Of a stretch of DNA of 64,000 bases, positions 20,403-30,744 are shown in pieces; the stretch's first letter is position 1, and every line of letters starts with the position of its first letter. Under the pieces are notes generated by a model that was given only the letters and a program-made list of their open reading frames with translations, did not search any database and had not been told where the DNA came from. The position numbers and the translations under genes are program-made. The stretch is taken from positions 158,059,105 through 158,123,104 of the forward strand of contig NC_134572.1 of the NCBI RefSeq assembly GCF_050947875.1, in the 5' to 3' direction. Source of the stretch: Dermacentor variabilis. Taxonomy: Eukaryota > Arthropoda > Arachnida > Ixodida > Ixodidae.

Positions 20403-20527
20403 TGTTGAAGCAGGCGGGGTTAGCCTGGCATACATAGCCGGCAATTGTTCCGCCTGATCCTCCTTCGAGTTGAGATCAGGGGTGTGTCACCAGGTGTCGA
20501 TGAGCGCCGTGTCTCGCAGGAAGGCTA

Positions 20528-20920
20528 TCAGCAGTCGTTGCGCTCTCTTCCTGAATGCCGCGGGCCCTCCGGGGAAAACAACTCTTCAAAGGTCCTGTGC
20601 GTGAGACCGTTTTTTTGTAGGTGGTCGACCATCGCTTTTCTTTCTGTGTCAAACTGCGGGCATAGCCAAATGAAATGTTCGATGTCGCCAATGTCACCAC
20701 AGAAAACACAGAGTGGGGAAGCGCGAAGCCCAGTCTTGAATAACCAAGCTGGGGTGTATGTGGAGTCGGTCCTGATGCGGTATAAAAGCGTCGCTAGTTC
20801 GCGTGTAAATCCATGAGCCACACAGGATTCGTGTGGATTCTTGTGAATCTGTCTAAAGTGAAGGCGGATTACACCCTTAGGGTTTCGAAAAGCTTTTGGA
20901 GCCTTTATTTTGGGGCACAT
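20528..20920 (-). pseudogene. LINE G ORF2 C-terminus with zinc motif
   Basis: The frame continues from the RNase H ORF through a one-base shift in the CCCCAAAA run near 20915 (ACAPK to PKIKAPKAFRNPKG). It contains CVFCGDIGDIEHFIWLC, the C-x2-C...H...C motif common at the end of I/R1-group ORF2 proteins, and ends at HSGRERNDC. It probably helps bind template RNA or DNA. Confidence 0.75.
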
Positions 20921-22527
20921 GTCAGCGCTAGGCGTGCAAGGGCGTCAGCTTCCTCGTTTCCATCAATTCCTACGTGTGATGGAATCCACTGAAACCTTAT
21001 GTTAAATCCTTTGCTCGTTAGGTCATCGATCAGTGCCAGAGACTGCCTTGTAAATTTCTCTAGAGGTAGGCCTCGATGTACTCTCTGTAATGCTGACTTG
21101 GAGTCCGTCAGCACCACGACATCTCGTGCAGAAAAGGCCCGTAGTTTCCGCAAAGCCGCGGTGATTGCGGCGCTTTCTACTGTTGTAGAGGAAACTACGC
21201 GATCCAGTCGGCCAGACCATGACACACCAAGGGATGGTATGCAGAATGCCGCTGCACAGCTGTCTGTTTGTGCGCACACCGAACCGTCTGTGTACACTTG
21301 TAGATGGCTTTGAAACACAGTGCTCAAGTGGTCCAGCGCAATAAACTTGGCTTCGGCAGTTGAAATGGTGCGTTTTGTCGGTAGGTGGGGTACATTGAGG
21401 CTGCAGGTAACGTCCGGAAAAGACAATGGCGGGTCAAGGCGACTTTGTTTAGGCCATTCCAATCCTAAAAATCGGAAAGTGTTCAGCGCCGCATGGAAAT
21501 GTGAGCGAGTTCTTGCTCTTAGCCGCCGGAGAAGCGCCGTGCCTGCGCGTGACTCGCCCAGCCTTAATAGCTGCGTCAGCAAGGCCTGAGATGCCAAGAG
21601 GCGGAGTGGAAGAGACTCTGCCTCATTAGTGACTTTCTTGTTTGAAGCCGCCGTTGGAACTCCCATCGCCAAGCGAAGTCCCTTACTGTGCACTGCCTCC
21701 AAGCGCTCGAATTGACTCGATGACGGTGATATCAGAGGGAGCTGATAGAGAATGCGGCTTGTTCTCAGTGCAGCGTTCAGTTTAAGCATGGATATAGGAT
21801 TGTTTCCCCAACGTACACCTGCCATTCGACGAAGTGCGTTGATTGTTTGCACTGATGCAGCCACAACACTTTCGACCACACCACGCCATAGTAGCTTGTT
21901 GTCGATGGTGACGCCCAGGACTCGAACTTGAGTTGCACGAAGAATTGAATGCCCTCTGATATTCAGCGTCAGACGTGTTGACTTGCGTCTCACTCCCAGG
22001 AAAAGCATGAAGGCTGATTTTTCTGCTGATAAAGATAGGCCAAGCGTCGATAAGTGGCGATCGATAGTGGAGATTGCGGCCTGGGCTATCCGGGCCAAAC
22101 GTTTGTGTTGGTACCCCGAGATCCAAATGGAGATGTCATCTGCGTAGATGGACATTTTAACTGCCGTCCGACCTACTTTCAGGGCATCTGGAAGGCTAGC
22201 CATGGCAACGTTAGAAAGCAAGGGGGATAGGACACTTCCTTGTGGGACGCCGAGGGAAATTCGTAGTTTGACACTCATTATACTTCCCAGCTTAACTTGT
22301 ACACATCGATCACTGAGAAATTCATGGACGAATCGAAGAACATTTCCCGAGACGCCCATGGATCGGAGTCCGTTGATGATGCCTGTATGAAGCACACAGT
22401 CGTATGCCTTGGCAACGTCCATAAAGATGGCGAGTGTGGAAACGCCGTCTACGCGATGGTGCTCGATATGGCTTAGTAGATCCAAGACAGTGTCCTGGGC
22501 ACACAACCGTGGACGAAATCCGGTCAT
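20905..22527 (-). CDS. LINE G ORF2: RT catalytic core and RNase H
   Basis: The 540-residue open frame carries all palm motifs: IFMDVAKAYDCVLH (about residue 35), [21 protein letters not shown] (about 93) and YADDISIW (about 127). The thumb follows. The RNase H at about residues 410-535 has YTDGS, VESAAITAAL, LTDSKSAL and WIPSHVGIDGNEEADALA, so its D-E-D-H/D residues are all present. The frame is broken from its N-terminal part by an indel at about 22545-22565, where the expected WYLEQGNRLPSCM is in this frame and LLERLTCTR in the other. This is the best preserved RNase H-bearing RT in the window. Confidence 0.85.
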   Translation of the reverse strand: MTGFRPRLCAQDTVLDLLSHIEHHRVDGVSTLAIFMDVAKAYDCVLHTGIINGLRSMGVSGNVLRFVHEFLSDRCVQVKLGSIMSVKLRISLGVPQGSVLSPLLSNVAMASLPDALKVGRTAVKMSIYADDISIWISGYQHKRLARIAQAAISTIDRHLSTLGLSLSAEKSAFMLFLGVRRKSTRLTLNIRGHSILRATQVRVLGVTIDNKLLWRGVVESVVAASVQTINALRRMAGVRWGNNPISMLKLNAALRTSRILYQLPLISPSSSQFERLEAVHSKGLRLAMGVPTAASNKKVTNEAESLPLRLLASQALLTQLLRLGESRAGTALLRRLRARTRSHFHAALNTFRFLGLEWPKQSRLDPPLSFPDVTCSLNVPHLPTKRTISTAEAKFIALDHLSTVFQSHLQVYTDGSVCAQTDSCAAAFCIPSLGVSWSGRLDRVVSSTTVESAAITAALRKLRAFSARDVVVLTDSKSALQRVHRGLPLEKFTRQSLALIDDLTSKGFNIRFQWIPSHVGIDGNEEADALARLALTCAPK

Positions 22528-22566
22528 ACATGATGGCAGTCTATTTCCTTGCTCAAGATACCATGT

Positions 22567-23277
22567 TTACCTCGTACATGTTAGTCTTTCCAGCAACTTT
22601 GATACCCATGATGTTAGCGATACTGGCCGATATGAGGTGAGGTTTGCAGGATCCTTTCCGGACTTGAGCACTGGCACCACCCATGCTGTCTTCCACGCTT
22701 CTGGGATCTCTCCTGTGCTCCAGACGTGATTAAATATGTCCAGAAGTGCTCGTTTTCGTTCATGTGGCAGATTTGTCAGCATCCGATTGCTGATCGAATC
22801 CGGACCCACAGCACAGCGTCTTCTTAATTTGCTAAGCGCCCAATCCAACTCACGAAAGGTGAACGGCGTATCCATGGTATGGAATGCTTCAGACAAGAGA
22901 GGGTTCGATACTCCTGCTGATCTGCCAGATGTGTATACGTCTGCAAAATGTTCTGCAAGGGTTTGCAAATCTTTTTCTTGCTTTAAAGCAAGTGCTTCGA
23001 ATGGCCTGTGTAGGCGAATCTTTCCGGATAGGCTATTCATTACTCCCCATATCCTTGTCATGGGAGTAAACGCCGATAAACTCTCACAAAAAGCAGCCCA
23101 TTGCACTCGTCTTAATCTTTTTGTGTGACGCCTGATGACAGCGTTTATCCTGTTGTATTCAGTTTTCGCAGATGGATTTCCCGTTTTTCTCATTAGTTTT
23201 CGCTCCGCTCTCCTACGCGCTGCGCAGAGGTTCTTTAGTTTCAAATCAGGAGTAGGGAAATGATCTGGCAGTTTCAA
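22567..23277 (-). pseudogene. LINE G ORF2: RT N-terminal part
   Basis: 236 residues. A basic helical linker (ARRRAERKLMRKTG) is followed by RT block CAVGPDSISNRMLTNLP, IPEAWKTAWVVPVLKSGKD and YRPVSLTSWVSKLLERL. The frame ends at TCTR because of the indel shared with the downstream ORF. The first Met at 23277 is simply the first in the frame; the true ORF2 started further upstream with an endonuclease that is absent here. Confidence 0.8.
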
Positions 23278-23339
23278 AATTATGCTTCAGGTTGTTCTGG
23301 CTGCATGCTATAAGGAGGTCGTAAAGTTTAACCCGGATA

Positions 23340-23927
23340 TCTCAGTGCACTGGTGGTCGCCACGAAACGCCGGCGACAGAAGCGGGCAACATGACCCGGA
23401 ATTCCGCAAGCTTAGCAGATAGGCCGGTTGTCTGCAGTGCGCCAAGCATTTGCGTACTGCAGCTGTGCCCCGACAGGCGCCGTCACTGGTAGTTGAATTG
23501 CTGGTTGCGGCGTTAACACCGACAGAGGATGTGGCTTCATGGCGGCATTCGCATACGTCAGTGGCGCGGCGAGCGTAGTCGGCGGCGCGGCAGACGGCAC
23601 TGCAAATGGTTGCGGCGCAGCGACAGGAATTGGCTGCCAGACAGACGGCAAAGCCTCGGTGACCTGCTCCTGTATCATCTGTCGGATGGCCGGAGACATG
23701 TAGTGTGTAGGCGCTTGCGTGGCTGGGAACAACGAAAGTTGTCGAGTAACATCCTCACCCATAATCTCCTTGATCTGTGCTAGGAGCGCCGTGTGGTCGC
23801 CGGCGATGGTTAACGCGGCGAGGGTATCGATCGGAGATCTTTGTTCAATACCCGTTCTGGTCGGTTGCTGCAAGGTCACAAAGTGGCAGTATGCAAAATT
23901 TCTGAGAACGGGGCGGAGAGCAGCCAA
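23340..23927 (-). pseudogene. Gypsy-G gag C-terminal region and zinc knuckle
   Basis: The 171-residue frame (23412-23927) reads QIKEIMGEDVTRQLSL, a proline/alanine-rich segment, and YANAWRTADNRPIC. Just past the stop the same frame continues ACGIPGHVARFCRR. With the preceding Cys this gives a CCHC zinc knuckle (C-x2-C-x4-H-x4-C) with one in-frame stop inside. The knuckle binds element RNA during particle assembly. It lies between the gag capsid part (25000-25691) and LINE G. Confidence 0.75.
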
Positions 23928-24388
23928 TCGACAAGCGGTGAACTCCCCTGAAGTTTACTTTCCTCGTTTGTCCTCTGCTCGCAAACAGTATGCTACAAAA
24001 CGGAAAGTTTCTCGTCTTCCAATGAATGAAATCTTTATCTAAAAAATGTGCTTTTTCTTCTCAAGGTTAAACGCCTTTCGAAATCGTAGTACATGTGACT
24101 ACTACAATTTATAACTATTAGCTTCTCTGCGTCGTCCCTAGTGGTGTTGCGCACCGCCACAAGAAAAACGAAAAAAAAAACGACGCGAACAGTACCGCAC
24201 TTTTCAAAAGGCAGCAACAACATTCCAGTGGCTCGCTGGCACCGATGACGAGGTCGATTTTGCTGTATAACTAACGCAGCATTTGTTTTGAGAAACAAAA
24301 GCGACACCAGAATTCGCTTTCTGCCATTTCTTCAAACGCGTTTCACACCGCCACCCTCTCTCCTTACTCCTCGAGCAACGCCAGCGCA

Positions 24389-24630
24389 TCCGCCGTGGTT
24401 GCTCAGTGGCTATGGTGTCGGGCTGCTAAGCACGAGGTCGCGGCATCGAATCCCGGACGCGGCGGCCGCCTTTCGATGGGGGCGAAATGCAAGAACACCC
24501 GTGTACTTAGATTTAGGTGCATGTTAAAGAATCCCAGGTGGTCGAAATTTCCGGAGTCCTCCACCACGGCGTGCCTCATAATCAGAAAGTGGTTTTGGCA
24601 CGTTAAATTCCATAATTTAGTTCTTCTTTT
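24389..24630 (+). mobile_element. Ruka-type tick SINE, copy 1
   Basis: This tRNA-derived SINE has a head CCGTGGTTGCTCAGTGGCTA and a B-box-like GAGGTCGCGGCATCGAATCC. Its body has the characteristic TTTAGGTGCATGTTAAAGAA and GTGCCTCATAATCAGA blocks, with the 3' end near ACGTTAAATTCCATAATTT. A perfect 12-bp duplication, AACGCCAGCGCA, flanks it at 24377-24388 and 24631-24642. I recognise the family as the tick Ruka SINE; the exact subfamily is not checked. Confidence 0.88.
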
Positions 24631-24999
24631 AACGCCAGCGCAACAACCTAAGTTCCCAACGTAAGCGCCATCTTCTCGAATTAAACTATTGATTGGATTT
24701 GAACGTGCCATTCCGCAGCCGTAGTCGCCGGTTGGATCTATTCTAATCCACCAGCGCATCATCGCTCCAAACTTCCCAACTTCCATCGGGTTCGGTGCCT
24801 AGCAGACGACGTGCTCGGTTGCCCGATGATTGACAGGAGCGTGTCGTCATTTTGACGTCACCAAAAACATGGCTGCACCCCAGGGCTGGCGACGTCGGCG
24901 CGGAGTAGGCCAGTCACGCGCGCCGGTAACCCAACGAACGCGCCGAACAACGATCTCTGATCGCACCCCTGCCACCCAGCTAAGACGCATTACTTACGT

Positions 25000-25691
25000 A
25001 ATTCGTCGAAGCTCTGGCACAGGCTCATGAATTCCGACACGGTGCGTCGGTCGTTAGCCAACATCATATGAAGGTCGTCGTCGTCTGTGCCTTTCATGAT
25101 GTGCTTGATCTTGTCTTACTCAATAATGAAAGGATTAGCGCGCTTGCACAAGTCAGGGACGTCTTGAATATACATGGTGAAGTTCTGGCACTACTGCTTC
25201 TCTCTCCCGCGTAGACGCTGTTCAGCACGAAGCTTGTGGACTGCGGCACGACCGAACACTTCCGCGAAGCTCGTCTTGAAAGTAGTCCAAGTGGCGAAGA
25301 CAGACTCATGGTTGAGGAACCAGAGGTTTTCGACAGTCTGTTAGGTAGAACACGATGTTGCGCAGTTTTGAAGCGTCGTACCACTTGTTGTGCGCGCTCA
25401 CCCTTTCAAGCGATGACAGCCAATGTACTACGTCATGGTCATCGGTGCCTCTAAAGAAAGCAGGATCGCGCTTCCGCAGCACGTTTGACACGATGGCTGA
25501 GAGAGATTCGGCCGCGCCTTGTTGAGTGGCGCCATCAGGCATTGTCGCAGCGGCGCTCGACAACGTCCGGCTTCGGAGCTCGAGGTTTGAGGATACCTCA
25601 CACCTCCACCACTTCGATAAGGACATTTATCGACGGTAAGCGACAGATGAAAAACCAGCGTAGTCCCAAGGGAACAACGGTCTCGGCGCAA
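25000..25691 (-). pseudogene. Gypsy-G gag capsid region
   Basis: Minus-strand frames carry LRKRDPAFFRGTDDHDVVHWL, ERVSAHNKWYDASKLRNIVFYL (25306-25626) and, after a frameshift, CIFKTSLTCA-type pieces and degraded QSFDEL sequence toward 25000. This is the capsid-like part of a Gypsy gag. Start and end are blurred by stops and indels. About 1 kb of unrelated sequence with a SINE separates it from the gag C-terminal half at 23340-23927. Confidence 0.7.
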
Positions 25692-27366
25692 ACCGCTCGT
25701 GATCTGCGCTCGCTTCCTGCATCAATAATAGTGCCACTCTAATTCTTGCCTACTGTTCTTCTTTATTACACAAGCTTTTACGTGGAAATATATGCTTGTT
25801 GTCGCATACGTTGTCACGTAAACCTACACTCACATTACGTGACGGCTTGCTGGTTCAGTCCACGACGAGCAAGATGTGACTCAATGCCACTGAATAATGT
25901 GCACGCTTGGAAGTGCACATGATGGTGCACAGACTTCTGTCCACAGACGTCTGTCCGTCTTTATCCATTATTCGGTCAGTAGTCATGCCAGATCAGACAA
26001 CAATACCCCGATTTCGCATCCTTCGAGGCAAAGCTGTTTCTCCATGCCCATTTCCTTTCCGCTATGCACTGATGCACGACATACAGAAATAAGTGGTTAG
26101 AAGTGAAAAAAAAAAGCTCGTGATTCAAAATATCACCAATAATGCCAAGAAAAAACTTTAGACAAGGGAGCCAAAAATAAGTAACTTGATACTTTTCATG
26201 AAATAAAAGGAACGGCAGAAATACTGGACGGTGTCAATGATAGACAAGTACGCAATAAACAGTTCAGCTACTGCCGTCATGCTTTTTACGAAACAAAAGC
26301 TAGAGTCGAGTACGAGAACTTCGAGACGAGGACTTTAAAGAAAGTATGTGTTGTAACTGAAAATAACACTAAATTGCAAATGCCCGCTTGCGTTTCTGTT
26401 CGCTATTCACCACTTGTCTGTTTATTGCGCTTTAGTCGATTTCATTTAGGTGGAAGGCAAAACAAAACACATGGCGGTTTGCGTGTCAGCCTTTTGTTTG
26501 TGTCCTCGTTTCGGAGTTTTTGCATCAAACACAAATTACTATGCCACGTGGAATGAGACACGTCTCTTTTTCGCTTCGTATTTTATGTGCGCTGTTTTCA
26601 TCATGCCGTCAAATGTACAGACATAACAGATCTTCATGCTTCTTAAAATTTATGTGTCCGTCTTACTGCGTCTGCGAGTCTAGGTTTTAGCGACAAGCAC
26701 CACCTGCTCTAGCGTGAACATAGGACGACAACCGTTCTTGGTGTCGCGGTTTTTTCGCGTTGCTTAGTGTCGCTCCACCTATCACCAACTGGTCGAACTC
26801 AAATTGCCTCTCATGTTTCCCTTCGCGTGCACAGGTTGACATAAAAATGATGAACATGTACTACTGACAATTCACTTTATTGATCCTTGTTTCAGTCAGG
26901 AAATTAGTGGTGCTAAAAACTACCTCGATAAGGTGACCTGCTCAACGTTTCACCTGTTCTTGTTTCCATGCCAAGCAAGCGTCCCTGACTCACTTCTTGT
27001 GAAATGGAAAAATATGGGCCATTTGTAAATGAACAATCATCATAGTTACAGAAACATTGCTTAGTAGAAGATGCGACCGATAGTGCATGTCTATGATAGA
27101 AAGTCTTTAAGAATGTCATTACTCACAAGAAAAGCTAGAACAAGTTTCACTGGAGGAGCGTCCCGCTAGCAGAAATAGCATCTGTAACATCTCAGCGACA
27201 TGCAGTTTGCGTAGGTCGGTGATCTCTTCAGCAGTGAACTGGATCATAACACGTAGAAAATGATTAAAGCCCTTAAACATAAAAGTACGAGTACATCATC
27301 CCACGATTAGAGTGAAAGGATCCTGGAATAGAAAATTTCATAAGTCTGCATGAATTCAATACATCA
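25692..27366. other. No feature recognised
   Basis: These 1.7 kb hold only short, unsupported ORFs and AT-rich sequence. I see no RNA gene, long repeat or coding motif. Confidence 0.4.
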
Positions 27367-27397
27367 TTCATCATCATCATTTATTATTCCCTTAAGG

Positions 27398-27411
27398 GTC
27401 CCTTCGGGGAC
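27398..27411 (-). repeat. LINE E 3' UTR hairpin
   Basis: Perfect 5-bp stem GTCCC / GGGAC around a four-base loop. On the element strand it is followed by CCTTAAGGGAATAATAAA and the (ATG)n tail. It matches the layout at the LINE B 3' end (6786-6836). Confidence 0.65.
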
Positions 27412-27706
27412 ATTACATAAGGGGGGCGAACAGCGATGTGAAAGTGCCATACATCAGCTCAAAAAAAAAAGAATGAAAACAAAGGCAACAGAAAGATAAA
27501 TAATAAATTGTAGAAAACATCAGGTATAAACAAAACATTGAAAATATCTCAAACTGAATAGCAATAAATTGAAAGAAAAGTGTACACGTAAATGTGGAAC
27601 ATGCTAAACGTAAGTGGCAAAAAAGAAGAAAAAAAGAAAAGGAAAAATAGGCGATGACACAAGCAAGACGGATTGCTGGGAGAGGTAACGTGAGGAAAAG
27701 TGGCTA

Positions 27707-28180
27707 TTTTGGGTTGAAATGGTCTGATATTAACTGTCGAAATTTGGAGGGATTTGACTCTAAAATCACGGCTTCGGGAAGATTGTTCCATTCTTTTATG
27801 GCGATGGGGAGGAAGGATTTGTTGAAGGCATTGGAAGAACCATGCAAACGCTGTATACTAAGGGAGTTAAACAAACGGTGAGATGAGCGTATCGGAGGTT
27901 GTAGTAAGTTCTCGCGCAGTGCAGGAAAGTTAAAGTATAATTTATGAAACAGACAGAGCATTGCCAGTTTCCGGCGGAGTGCTAGGGGTTCGAGTCCGAG
28001 AGTCAATTTCATGTCAGTAACGCTGTCCCAAGGTGAGTACTGGGAAGTTATGAAGCGGGCTGCCCGGTTCTGAATGGCTTCGAGCGACTGAATCAAGTAA
28101 GCCTGGTGAGGGTTCCATATGGGTGAGGCATACTCCATTTTAGAGCGGACGTATGTTTCGTATGCTAGTTGCCTGATGGT
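27707..28180 (-). pseudogene. LINE E ORF2, C-terminal part after frameshift
   Basis: The frame STIRQLAYETYVRSKMEYASPIW continues the RT thumb, with NPHQAYLIQSLEAIQNRAARF and a final AIKEWNNLPEAVI before the stop at about 27707. It is separated from the main ORF by a single-base indel in the CCCCTCCACC run at about 28178-28185. Confidence 0.82.
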
Positions 28181-30546
28181 GGAGGGGACATAGCCAGAGA
28201 TCTTCGGATGAAACCAAAAGTTCTGGAAGTGTTAGCACAGAGCTTCGTGATATGGTCCACCCAAGTTAGCTTGTTAGTTATTACGACTCCTAGGTACCTG
28301 TATGAGTTTGTTACTGGTAGCGCCGTGGAGTTCAGCGAGTACGGGAAAAGGGTAGTGGAACGTTTACGTGTAATGTGCATGCATTTACATTTTGAAATAT
28401 TAAGCTGCATAAGCCAGTCAGAACACCATTTCTGGATGTTGTTTAGGTCGTCTTGTAAGGATTCCTGGTCGGTATTGTAAGAGATGCGGCGGTATATGAC
28501 ACAATCGTCCGCAAAAAGACGGACAGATGACGAAATCCCAGATGGCAGGTCGTTGATGAAAATTAGGAAGAGAAGCGGAGCAAGGACGGAACCCTGGGGA
28601 ACACCAGAGATAACGTCAGTAGTTTTAGACGCATGGCTGGCGATGACTGTGAACTGTGAGCGGTTAGTTAAAAAACAGCGAATCCAGGATAAGACAAGAG
28701 GGTGGAGTGACAAGCATGTAAGTTTACACAATAGACGTTGGTGAGGAACGCGGTCAAATGCTTTTGAAAAATCTAAGTAGATGACGTCTGTTTGGAATGA
28801 AGAATCTAAATTAAGGTGAAGATCGGTTGTAAATTCGAAAAGTTGGGTTTCGCACGAGAAGCCTGCCCTGAAACCATGCTGCTTGGGAAAGAAGAAAGAA
28901 TTGTGATCGAGGTGATTAGCAATATGGGAGTAGAGTGTATGTTCGAAGAGCTTACATGAGATGCATGTTAGTGAAATGGGACGATAATTAGAGGGGTCAG
29001 CACGGTCACCGCTCTTAAAAATTGGCACAACCTTGCTTGATTTCCAGTCATCCGGAATTTGACTGGTATTGAGGGACTGGGTAAAGATGAGTTGCAGGAT
29101 TTGGCTTGTGAAATGTTTCGTGCCTTTAAGTATTTTAGCAGGAATGTTATCAGGTCCGGGTGAAGTGGACGGCTTGAGGTTATCAATGAGCTTTGAAATT
29201 CCCTCAGATGTGATGGTTACGGGTGGCATTGGAATAAAATTTAGGCCCGGTAAAATAATGCTCTTATCCGCTGGCTCGAGGGTGAAAACTGAGGTGAAGT
29301 AGGAATTCATCGCGTCTGATCGCTCGCAAGGGGGAACGTCTGTGCCGTCTTGTCTTTTTAAAGATATGTTATAGGAGCTGTTTTTGTTGGGCTGTAGCAA
29401 ATTCCAAAATTTCTTGGGGTTAACACGCAATCTTTCTAGAAGATCGTGACTGTAGAATTTTCTTTTGGATGACCGCAATAATCTAGTGTATTCGCGAAGG
29501 ATGCCGAAGTATGTTTCCCATTTTACAGGTGATTCAGAGTTATTGGCATTACGGAAGAGGCGCTTCTTTTTTCGTGATAGCTTGCGCAGCGAGTTAGAAT
29601 ACCATGGCTTAGTGGAATCCCCGCGAATGCAGATGACTGGGACGTAGGCGTCTATGAGCGATAAGATTTTGTGCTTAAAAAGACACCAATTTTCGTTCAC
29701 GGATCTGGTAGCCATGGACGCTTGAAAGGTGGTGAAAAAGTGTTCGAGGTCGGAGTTTATGCTCGCGAAGTCAGCCTTACTATAATCACGGATGTATTTG
29801 ATGGACGGTTGACGGGGGGAGATTTCAATCATCAGGTTAAAGAACAAAAGATTGTGGTCACTCAGCCCACTGCAACATGAAAAGGACTGGATTAGCTCAG
29901 GACTGGAAACAAGAATGAGGTCAAGAATATTTGAGCCTCGTGTTGGCTTGTTTACTGCTTGGGAAAGGTTTGAAGTGAGGACCATTTCAAGGAAATCTTT
30001 AGATTGGCGAGATGACGCAGTAAGAGCCTCCCAGTCGATGTCCGGGTAGTTAAAATCACCGCAGAGTATTAGATTGGCATGAGGAAATCGGGATTGCAAG
30101 TCTTGAACTACAGAGTGACGGTCCGTAATAAAAGAATGATCCGTGTCAGGTGCTCGATAACATACAATTAGTATATTGGTACAAGAGGGAAGGCAAATTT
30201 TCAGACACATTATTTCGCTGTGGCTGCTTATCTCGAGTAAAGTGGATGAATAAGTTGAATTCACAAGAGCAAGAATGCCGCCTCCCCGGCGATCTACTCG
30301 ATCTCGCCTGTAGATATGAAAGGACCGGTTGCTGTGGAGCAATTCTGAATCGTTAATATCAGGTGTTAGCCAAGATTCAGTAAATAAAGCGATGTCAGTT
30401 CTATGGTCTTCGAGGACGGCCTCAACTGTTTCTTTTTTTGGCAGGTAGCTTCTTATATTCGTCAGTAGGACAGAAATTTTGTTAGTTTTAGCTGTGCGCA
30501 GGCATTCTGACAGCTGGACCTGCGGCAGGGAAGTGTCGCACGGCAC
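28165..30546 (-). CDS. LINE E ORF2: endonuclease + reverse transcriptase
   Basis: The 793-residue open frame starts at 30546, shortly after the ORF1 tail. Endonuclease motifs are all present: VLLTNIRSYLPKKE (Asn), ALFTESWL (Glu), CGDFNYPDIDW (Asp/Asn) and GLSDHNLLFF (SDHN), within residues 25-235. The RT has [51 protein letters not shown] and FADDCVIY, with palm residues intact. The protein ends early at SPPPSGN because of an indel near 28180; the rest lies at 27707-28180. An active CR1/L2 ORF2 would be about 940 residues. Apart from this one lesion and the truncated ORF1, it looks recently active. Confidence 0.9.
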   Translation of the reverse strand: MPCDTSLPQVQLSECLRTAKTNKISVLLTNIRSYLPKKETVEAVLEDHRTDIALFTESWLTPDINDSELLHSNRSFHIYRRDRVDRRGGGILALVNSTYSSTLLEISSHSEIMCLKICLPSCTNILIVCYRAPDTDHSFITDRHSVVQDLQSRFPHANLILCGDFNYPDIDWEALTASSRQSKDFLEMVLTSNLSQAVNKPTRGSNILDLILVSSPELIQSFSCCSGLSDHNLLFFNLMIEISPRQPSIKYIRDYSKADFASINSDLEHFFTTFQASMATRSVNENWCLFKHKILSLIDAYVPVICIRGDSTKPWYSNSLRKLSRKKKRLFRNANNSESPVKWETYFGILREYTRLLRSSKRKFYSHDLLERLRVNPKKFWNLLQPNKNSSYNISLKRQDGTDVPPCERSDAMNSYFTSVFTLEPADKSIILPGLNFIPMPPVTITSEGISKLIDNLKPSTSPGPDNIPAKILKGTKHFTSQILQLIFTQSLNTSQIPDDWKSSKVVPIFKSGDRADPSNYRPISLTCISCKLFEHTLYSHIANHLDHNSFFFPKQHGFRAGFSCETQLFEFTTDLHLNLDSSFQTDVIYLDFSKAFDRVPHQRLLCKLTCLSLHPLVLSWIRCFLTNRSQFTVIASHASKTTDVISGVPQGSVLAPLLFLIFINDLPSGISSSVRLFADDCVIYRRISYNTDQESLQDDLNNIQKWCSDWLMQLNISKCKCMHITRKRSTTLFPYSLNSTALPVTNSYRYLGVVITNKLTWVDHITKLCANTSRTFGFIRRSLAMSPPPSGN

Positions 30547-30564
30547 CCGCGTTGACCGCTATGA

Positions 30565-30738
30565 ATGAAGTTCTACAACGGCATCTGTTTCGGCGTTGTA
30601 AGTGAAAAGTTTTCTGCCGATAACCAATTTATCAAAGCGGATCTTGAATGAAGCGTTAGTTTGTTGGCCACACGAAAAAAGCTTTTTCCGGCCTAGCCGA
30701 ACTTTAGCAGAGTAATCCTCACGAACTGAGAATGGGTA
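30565..30738 (-). pseudogene. LINE E ORF1, C-terminal tail
   Basis: In the minus strand just before ORF2, one frame reads YPFSVREDYSAKVRLGRKKLF and NASFKIRFDKLVIGRKLFTY, like the C-terminal domain of CR1-type ORF1. The element is cut here by 5' truncation. Confidence 0.6.
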
Positions 30739-30744
30739 ACATCA

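Larger units (their letters stand above)
20381..23320 (-). mobile_element. LINE G: RNase H-bearing LINE nested in Gypsy-G
   Basis: This minus-strand element runs from the RT N-terminal region to a (CCA)n 3' tail. Gypsy-G gag zinc knuckle sequence lies directly beyond its 5' end and Gypsy-G protease sequence beyond its 3' end, so it inserted between them. No endonuclease is present, so it is 5' truncated. I could not find a convincing target-site duplication; the 5' breakpoint is uncertain by about 40 bp. Confidence 0.78.
27367..30738 (-). mobile_element. LINE E: near-intact CR1/L2-type LINE
   Basis: This minus-strand element contains the C-terminal part of ORF1, a complete ORF2 with endonuclease and RT, and a 3' UTR. 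The 3' UTR ends with hairpin GTCCC-CGAA-GGGAC, CCTTAAGGGAATAATAAA and (ATG)n. ACATCA occurs at 27361-27366 and 30739-30744, a possible target-site duplication, although the left copy also resembles the tail repeat. Only one indel interrupts ORF2, so insertion was relatively recent. There is no RNase H, as in CR1/L2. Confidence 0.82.

Noticed and set aside
20445..23128. Plus-strand ORFs across LINE G
   Set aside because: Antisense shadows of the LINE G reverse transcriptase and RNase H.
28169..30356. Series of plus-strand ORFs across LINE E
   Set aside because: All lie opposite the well supported endonuclease-RT ORF of LINE E.
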